From contig JADYYE010000136.1 of assembly GCA_020853815.1 (NCBI GenBank), forward strand, positions 1 to 64,000: 64,000 bases of DNA, read 5' to 3'. A program made the position numbers and the translations under genes. This DNA comes from Phycisphaerales bacterium (GTDB lineage Bacteria; Planctomycetota; Phycisphaerae; Phycisphaerales; UBA1924). Shown here piece after piece: positions 59,973 through 64,000 of this stretch. Position 1 is the stretch's first letter. Each line of letters opens with the position of its first letter. The notes under the pieces are model-generated. The model did not search any database. It worked only from the letters and a program-made list of their open reading frames with translations, and had not been told where the DNA came from.

Positions 59973-60086
59973 ATTCACGCGAGCGATCCCGCGGGGGCTG
60001 GCCGCGCGGCCCTGGCGGAGAAACGCCGGGGGCTGCTTGATGGACGACCCGCGCTGCCCTGGAGAGCGGCGCGCGTGGAAGCACAC

Positions 60087-61490
60087 ATGTCCTACGACGG
60101 CGGTGAGATCGGGTTCGCGGCGGGACGATCCGCCTGGGCGCCTCGGCGCGGATGGCTGGTCGGGCTGGTGCTCGCGGTCGCGATGTTCGCGGCGTCGGCG
60201 GTGACGATCGGGAAGAACTGGGCGGCGACGTCGCGGGCGGCGTGGGACCAGGACATGTACCACCTGATGGCCATCCGGCAGTTTGCCCACGACTGGCCAC
60301 GCCCGGACCTGTTGAACTATCGCTCCGCGACCACGCCGGGCTATCACCTGACGCTGGCGATCGCGGACCTGGCGGGCGCCGGCGACACCAGCACGCTGCG
60401 CCTGATCGCGTCGCTGTTCACGGCGGGGCTGATGCTGACATTCGGCGCGGCGCTGGCGCGGCGCGTGGGCGGATGGCAGGCGATCGCGCTGGCGCTGCCC
60501 GTGGCGTGCTCGCTGTATGTGTTCAGCTCGGCGGCGTGGCTGCTCCCCGACAACGCGGCGTGGTGGGGTGTGCTGGTCATCATGCTGCTGGGGCTCGCGT
60601 GGCGTCCCGGGATCGGCTGGTACCTCGGCGCGGGCGCGGTGTTGCTCGCGCTGGTCTTCTACCGCCAGGTCCACCTGTGGGCGGCGGGGGTCGTGTGGCT
60701 TTCGGCGTTCGTGGGCGACGAACGGATCAGGCATCCGTCGTCGCGCGGCTTGCGGGTGGTGCAGGCGGTTCTGGTGACCGTGCCGGCGATAGCGGCGGTG
60801 TGGATGTTCGTGCGTTTGTGGGGCGGGCTGGTGCCGCCCTTGTTCCAGTCGGGCGCGTTCGACACGGTGACGGGCAAGACACAGGCGCCGGCGAGCGGCG
60901 GGAACCTGGCGACGCCGGCGTTCATGCTGACGCTGGTCGCGATGTTCGGCGTGTGCTTTGTTGGCTACTTCCGCGCGGGCGTGCGTCGCCTGCTTGCGCG
61001 TGACGTGGGCGCGTGGCGGGTGATTGCGTTCGGAGCGGTCGTGGGGCTTCTGCTTGCGCTCCCCCCCACTTCACTCAACGAGAGCGCCGGGCGCTACAGC
61101 GGATTCTGGGCGATCGCGGGCAGGCTGCCGACGATCATGAACCGCTCGCTCTTCATCGGAGCGGGCTCGATCGCGGGCGGCACGCTGATGGGGCTCGTGT
61201 GGCTGTCGCTCTCGCGTCGCGACGCGATCATTGTGCTTGGCGCGCTGGCGGGGTTCACGCTCGCGGCGGCCGCGAATTTCTACGCGTGGCAGCGCTACCT
61301 CGAGCCCATGATCCTCATCAGCATGGGGTTGGCGGCGGCGCTGGCGACGGCGCGGGGCGCGGGCGAACTCGATCTGGCGGCGAAACGCGGGCCGAACATG
61401 GAATGGCTGTGGCGCGTGCGAGCGGCGGGGCCGGTGCTGCTGGCGATCGCGCTGGCGGGGATTACGGTGATGACGCTGAGGAAACCGTGA
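60087..61490 (+). CDS. Alg10-like polytopic membrane glycosyltransferase
   Basis: 467 residues from the ATG at 60087; the open frame to 59946 crosses the palindromes and is not used. There are about ten membrane helices. The first extracytoplasmic loop reads AAWDQDMYHLMAIRQF, then WPRPDLLNYRSATTPGYHL, resembling the acidic catalytic loop of ALG10/DIE2-type polyprenol-sugar glycosyltransferases (DExFHxxQA ... TTPPGLY). It probably transfers a sugar from a lipid-linked donor on the periplasmic side. It precedes the WecA-like gene; 300 bp and a mobile element lie between. The family assignment is moderate. Confidence 0.72.
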   Translation: MSYDGGEIGFAAGRSAWAPRRGWLVGLVLAVAMFAASAVTIGKNWAATSRAAWDQDMYHLMAIRQFAHDWPRPDLLNYRSATTPGYHLTLAIADLAGAGDTSTLRLIASLFTAGLMLTFGAALARRVGGWQAIALALPVACSLYVFSSAAWLLPDNAAWWGVLVIMLLGLAWRPGIGWYLGAGAVLLALVFYRQVHLWAAGVVWLSAFVGDERIRHPSSRGLRVVQAVLVTVPAIAAVWMFVRLWGGLVPPLFQSGAFDTVTGKTQAPASGGNLATPAFMLTLVAMFGVCFVGYFRAGVRRLLARDVGAWRVIAFGAVVGLLLALPPTSLNESAGRYSGFWAIAGRLPTIMNRSLFIGAGSIAGGTLMGLVWLSLSRRDAIIVLGALAGFTLAAAANFYAWQRYLEPMILISMGLAAALATARGAGELDLAAKRGPNMEWLWRVRAAGPVLLAIALAGITVMTLRKP

Positions 61491-61629
61491 GGTGGCCAGC
61501 CGGAGAGACAGAGAGTCATGGCAAACTCGACGCACGGACCGGGGCGGATCAACACGACTCCTCCCCGGAGGGCGCATCGCCTCGTCGGGAGGTGCGGCAA
61601 CTCACGGCGCCGGGTGTTCCAAGGCGATT

Positions 61630-61726
61630 GGAACCTCTGAGTATTTGGTGGCCCGCCTCTCCGAGGCGGTTTTTCAGCCCACTGGAAGCGGACCTCGCGG
61701 CTGAACTCGAATTGTTCAGAGGTTCC
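61630..61726. mobile_element. 97-bp MITE-like element, copy 2
   Basis: Same inverted ends as copy 1 (GGAACCTCTGA at 61630-61640, TCAGAGGTTCC at 61716-61726). Flanked by direct GATT (61626-61629 and 61727-61730). It differs from copy 1 only near position 70 (CGCGGCTG versus CGCGCCTG). The internal terminator (61653-61674) points rightward, in the sense of the flanking genes. Confidence 0.85.
61653..61674 (+). terminator. intrinsic terminator carried by MITE copy 2
   Basis: CCGCCTC (61653-61659), loop TCC, GAGGCGG (61663-61669), then TTTTT (61670-61674). It would end transcripts from the Alg10-like gene before they reach the WecA-like gene. Confidence 0.8.
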
Positions 61727-61790
61727 GATTGCCAGTCGATGGGTCGCCCTTGTTCCGCGCCGGGCCGTATTCGGATACCCTGACCCACCG

Positions 61791-62963
61791 ATGGTTCTGG
61801 TTGTCCTTTCCCTCATCGCGGCCTCGTTCGTCATCGCGCTCCCCGCGACGTGGCTCGCCGTGATCCTGGGCCGAAAACTCGGCGCGCTCGATTCCGCCGG
61901 CGTCGCGGGGCAAGTAAAGCTCCCGCCCCGGCGCATCCCCAATACGGGCGGCGTCGCCATCTTCGGCGCGATCATGATCCCGCTCCTGGGCGCAATCGCC
62001 GTCGTGGGCCTGGTCCCCGCCGACACCTTCACCGGCTGGCTCGAGCCAGTCCGCGCTCACCTGCCCGGACTCGCGACCAAGCGCCCCGCGGCCCTCACGC
62101 TCGCCGCCTGTCTCGCACTCCTTCACCTCGTTGGGCTCTTCGACGACCGGCGCGCCCTGGGGCCGAAGCTCAAGCTCGTCATCATGCTCGGCGTCGCGGC
62201 CGCAACCGTCTGGTTCAGCGACACGCGCCTCCTCACCTTCCTCGACGACCGCGTCGGCGGCCCGTGGCTCTCCATCCTCGTCACGGTCCTCTGGATCATC
62301 GTCGTCACCAACGCCCTCAACTTCCTCGACAACATGGACGGCCTGGCGGGCGGTGTCGCGCTCATCGCCGCCGCGTGCTTCCTCGCCGGCGCACTGGTGC
62401 AGGGCCAGTGGTTCGTCGCCGCGTGCCTCTCGCTCCTGGTCGGATCGCTCGCGGGCTTCCTCGTCTTCAACTTCCCGCCCGCCAAGATCTTCATGGGCGA
62501 CGGCGGCTCGCTCGTCATCGGCTTTCTCCTGGCCTTCCTCACCGTCCGCACCACCTACATCGGCGAAGGCCCCGCGGGCACCAACGCGTGGTACGGCGTG
62601 CTCATGCCCGTCGTGGTCCTGGCCGTTCCTCTTTATGACTTCACCACGGTCACCATCCTGCGCCTCTCGCAGGGCAAGAGCCCGATGGTCGGCGACCTCC
62701 AGCACGTCTCACACCGTTTCGTCGGGCGGGGCATGTCGAAACAGTCCGCCGTGCTTGTTATCTGGGGGCTCACCGCGTGCACCGGCATCGCGGGCATCTT
62801 CCTCGGCTCGCTCGAGGCATGGAAGGCCGCCCTCGTCGGCATCCAGGTCGTCATGGCCCTGGTCGTGCTGGCCGCCTTCGAGCACGCCACGGGCTGGCGC
62901 GGCCTGAGCGCCTCGCCTCCGCGCGAGCCCGACCAGACCGGTGAGGAGCCTCGCCATGACTGA
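61791..62963 (+). CDS. undecaprenyl-phosphate sugar-1-phosphate transferase (WecA/TagO/MraY family)
   Basis: 390 residues with about eleven membrane helices. It transfers a sugar-1-phosphate (often GlcNAc-1-P) from UDP-sugar to undecaprenyl phosphate, the first step of many surface glycans. Family motifs: LVGLFDDRRALGPKLK (Asp118/119), ALNFLDNMDGLAGG, IFMGDGGSLVIGF (Asp236) and HVSHRFVGRGMSK with the His-rich loop. Length and motif set fit WecA/TagO rather than MraY. The next gene starts within its last codons (8-bp overlap), so the two are coupled. Confidence 0.92.
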   Translation: MVLVVLSLIAASFVIALPATWLAVILGRKLGALDSAGVAGQVKLPPRRIPNTGGVAIFGAIMIPLLGAIAVVGLVPADTFTGWLEPVRAHLPGLATKRPAALTLAACLALLHLVGLFDDRRALGPKLKLVIMLGVAAATVWFSDTRLLTFLDDRVGGPWLSILVTVLWIIVVTNALNFLDNMDGLAGGVALIAAACFLAGALVQGQWFVAACLSLLVGSLAGFLVFNFPPAKIFMGDGGSLVIGFLLAFLTVRTTYIGEGPAGTNAWYGVLMPVVVLAVPLYDFTTVTILRLSQGKSPMVGDLQHVSHRFVGRGMSKQSAVLVIWGLTACTGIAGIFLGSLEAWKAALVGIQVVMALVVLAAFEHATGWRGLSASPPREPDQTGEEPRHD

Positions 62964-64000
62964 CGCGAGCTCCGGCATCCACGCGACACCGGGCGCGGAA
63001 GCGTCCATCGACAGGGCCAAGCTCGGCGCGACCGGCCTGTTGCTTGCCACCGTACTGGCTCGATGCGTGGTCTCGCTCGACCCCTTCCCGATCTGGTCGG
63101 GCGATCCCACGCTGCTCGCCACGCCGCAGACGTCCCTGGCGCCGACGGGCCAGCTGATTCTCGACACGATTTCGCTCATCGCCGCGGCGATCGTTCTGTG
63201 GCGATCGCGCGGCCTGTCGATCTGGACGCCGCTCTTGCTCGCCGCGGGCTCCATCGGGTCGCTCGCCCACGCCTTTGTCATCGATCAGGGCTCGCTCGAC
63301 AACCTGCGCATCGGCGTGTCGTGGTGTGCCGCGTTCTCGACCGGCGTCGCGGGCCTTGCGATCGCGCGCGATCGAGCCTGCCGCTCGCTGGCGTGGGGCG
63401 CGCTGCTCGCGCTGGTCGTCATGCTCGTGTGCAAGGGCGCGTTCCAGTATTTCGTGGAGCACCCGGAGACGGTGCGCGCGTACAAGGAGCACCGGAGACA
63501 ATTCCTCGAATCCCAAGGCTGGAGCGAGGGCTCCATGATGGCCCGTGCGTTCGAACGCCGCCTCTATCAGAACGAGGGCACCGGCTGGTTCGGCCTTTCC
63601 AACGTCTTCGCCAGCGTGTGCGCCGGAGGCGTGGTCGCCATGCTCGCGCTCGCGGGCGCCTCACGCCGCGTGCGCGACGACCTTCCGAAATGGGTCAGGC
63701 CGCTCATCGGCGCGGGGCTCCTCATCGCGGGCGCGGGCCTGGCGCTCTCCATGTCGAAGGGCGGCATCGCGGCCGCGGCCGTTGGCGTCGCGCTCCTCAT
63801 CGCCGGCGCCATCCTCCGCCACAGGCTCACGGACAAGCCCAGCGTCGCACGCAGACTCGGCGTCACGCTGGGCCTGCTCGTCGTCGCGGGCATGCTCGCT
63901 GGCGTCGTCCTCCGCGGCCTGATCGGCGAGAAACTCTCCGAACTCTCCATCTACTTCCGCTGGTTCTACATCCAAGGCGCGACACGCACCTTCGCCGAAC
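62956..64000 (+). CDS. O-antigen-ligase/polymerase-like membrane protein (partial, runs off the edge)
   Basis: The ATG at 62956 overlaps the WecA-like stop (GAGGAG just before it), and the frame is open to the right end (348 codons). It has multiple membrane segments, for example LLLATVLARCVVSL, LILDTISLIAAAIVLW and ARRLGVTLGLLVVAGMLAGVVL. The segments GLALSMSKGGIAAAAVGVAL and YFRWFYIQGATRTFAE match the S-RG and WxxG-type region of O-antigen ligases (Wzy_C/RfaL-like). It would ligate or polymerise polyprenol-linked glycan on the outer face. The C terminus, including the large periplasmic loop, is outside the window. Confidence 0.8.
   Translation, partial: MTDASSGIHATPGAEASIDRAKLGATGLLLATVLARCVVSLDPFPIWSGDPTLLATPQTSLAPTGQLILDTISLIAAAIVLWRSRGLSIWTPLLLAAGSIGSLAHAFVIDQGSLDNLRIGVSWCAAFSTGVAGLAIARDRACRSLAWGALLALVVMLVCKGAFQYFVEHPETVRAYKEHRRQFLESQGWSEGSMMARAFERRLYQNEGTGWFGLSNVFASVCAGGVVAMLALAGASRRVRDDLPKWVRPLIGAGLLIAGAGLALSMSKGGIAAAAVGVALLIAGAILRHRLTDKPSVARRLGVTLGLLVVAGMLAGVVLRGLIGEKLSELSIYFRWFYIQGATRTFAE

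Larger units (their letters stand above)
61491..61790. other. 300-bp intergenic stretch with MITE copy 2
   Basis: No gene. It contains the 97-bp element at 61630-61726 and, just before the WecA-like ATG, a TACCCT hexamer (61776-61781, nine bases upstream) that could serve as a -10. Confidence 0.6.

Noticed and set aside
59946-60086. 47-codon N-terminal extension of the Alg10-like protein
   Set aside because: It is encoded by the palindrome pair, lacks membrane or signal character, and the ATG at 60087 is a better start.

Overview
The window looks like chromosomal DNA of a GC-rich member of the Planctomycetota, most likely class Phycisphaerae. This is inferred from the gene content: a flhF-flhG-sigma28 flagellar regulatory set, PrkA kinase, secretin and pseudopilin genes, a fabZ-ACP-fabZ cassette, many secreted hypothetical proteins, and GTG starts. 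No rRNA, prophage, IS transposase or CRISPR array is visible. I see one tRNA (Leu, anticodon CAG). Identification rests on motifs read by eye; nothing was searched.

Left third (1-29300): a membrane SpoIIE-type phosphatase, a cobalamin adenosyltransferase and recJ. Then comes a minus-strand type II/IV-pilus-like secretion block: a major pseudopilin, a second pseudopilin, two small membrane proteins, a FimT/GspH-like pseudopilin, a 1246-residue secretin with a very long low-complexity tail, and a TPR lipoprotein. After it come two secreted hypotheticals, a large HEAT-like secreted protein, a helix-turn-helix/receiver fusion, an M42 peptidase, ygfZ, ribD with an enlarged RNase HII-like gene, tRNA-Leu, a family 2 glycoside hydrolase coupled to a ribokinase, and prkA.

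Middle (29300-49150): two zinc-ribbon membrane proteins, an M16 peptidase, a two-domain ThiE, 6-phosphogluconolactonase with an RluA-type pseudouridine synthase, an HDOD protein with a degenerate GGDEF domain, recO, fabZ-acp-fabZ, trxB, a secreted hypothetical, an ABC-2 exporter, and the flagellar regulators flhF-flhG-small membrane protein-sigma28. A 25-bp near-perfect palindrome lies just upstream of the sigma gene.

Right third (49150-64000): a cytoplasmic metallo-beta-lactamase-fold protein next to a thermolysin-like (gluzincin) protein, both with lysine/arginine-rich N-terminal tails; a DUF58 protein; a secreted coiled-coil protein; and a secreted metzincin-type metalloprotease whose frame is broken by one in-frame TAG. 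The edge holds an apparent polyprenol-linked glycan locus: a UbiA-family DPPR-synthase-like prenyltransferase, an Alg10-like membrane glycosyltransferase, a WecA/TagO-like phosphoglycosyltransferase and a truncated O-antigen-ligase-like gene.

The most unusual signals are not single genes. (i) Two 97-bp MITE-like elements, 96/97 identical, lie 49 kb apart. They have 11-bp terminal inverted repeats, 4-bp target duplications and an internal intrinsic terminator, and one supplies the stop codon of a gene. (ii) Many starts have no Shine-Dalgarno but carry a TANNNT hexamer 5-8 nt before the start codon, as in leaderless transcription. (iii) Heptamer and octamer tandem repeats sit in two divergent promoter regions. 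(iv) Several palindromes share a GGTGGC flank. (v) The metalloprotease carries a nonsense codon.
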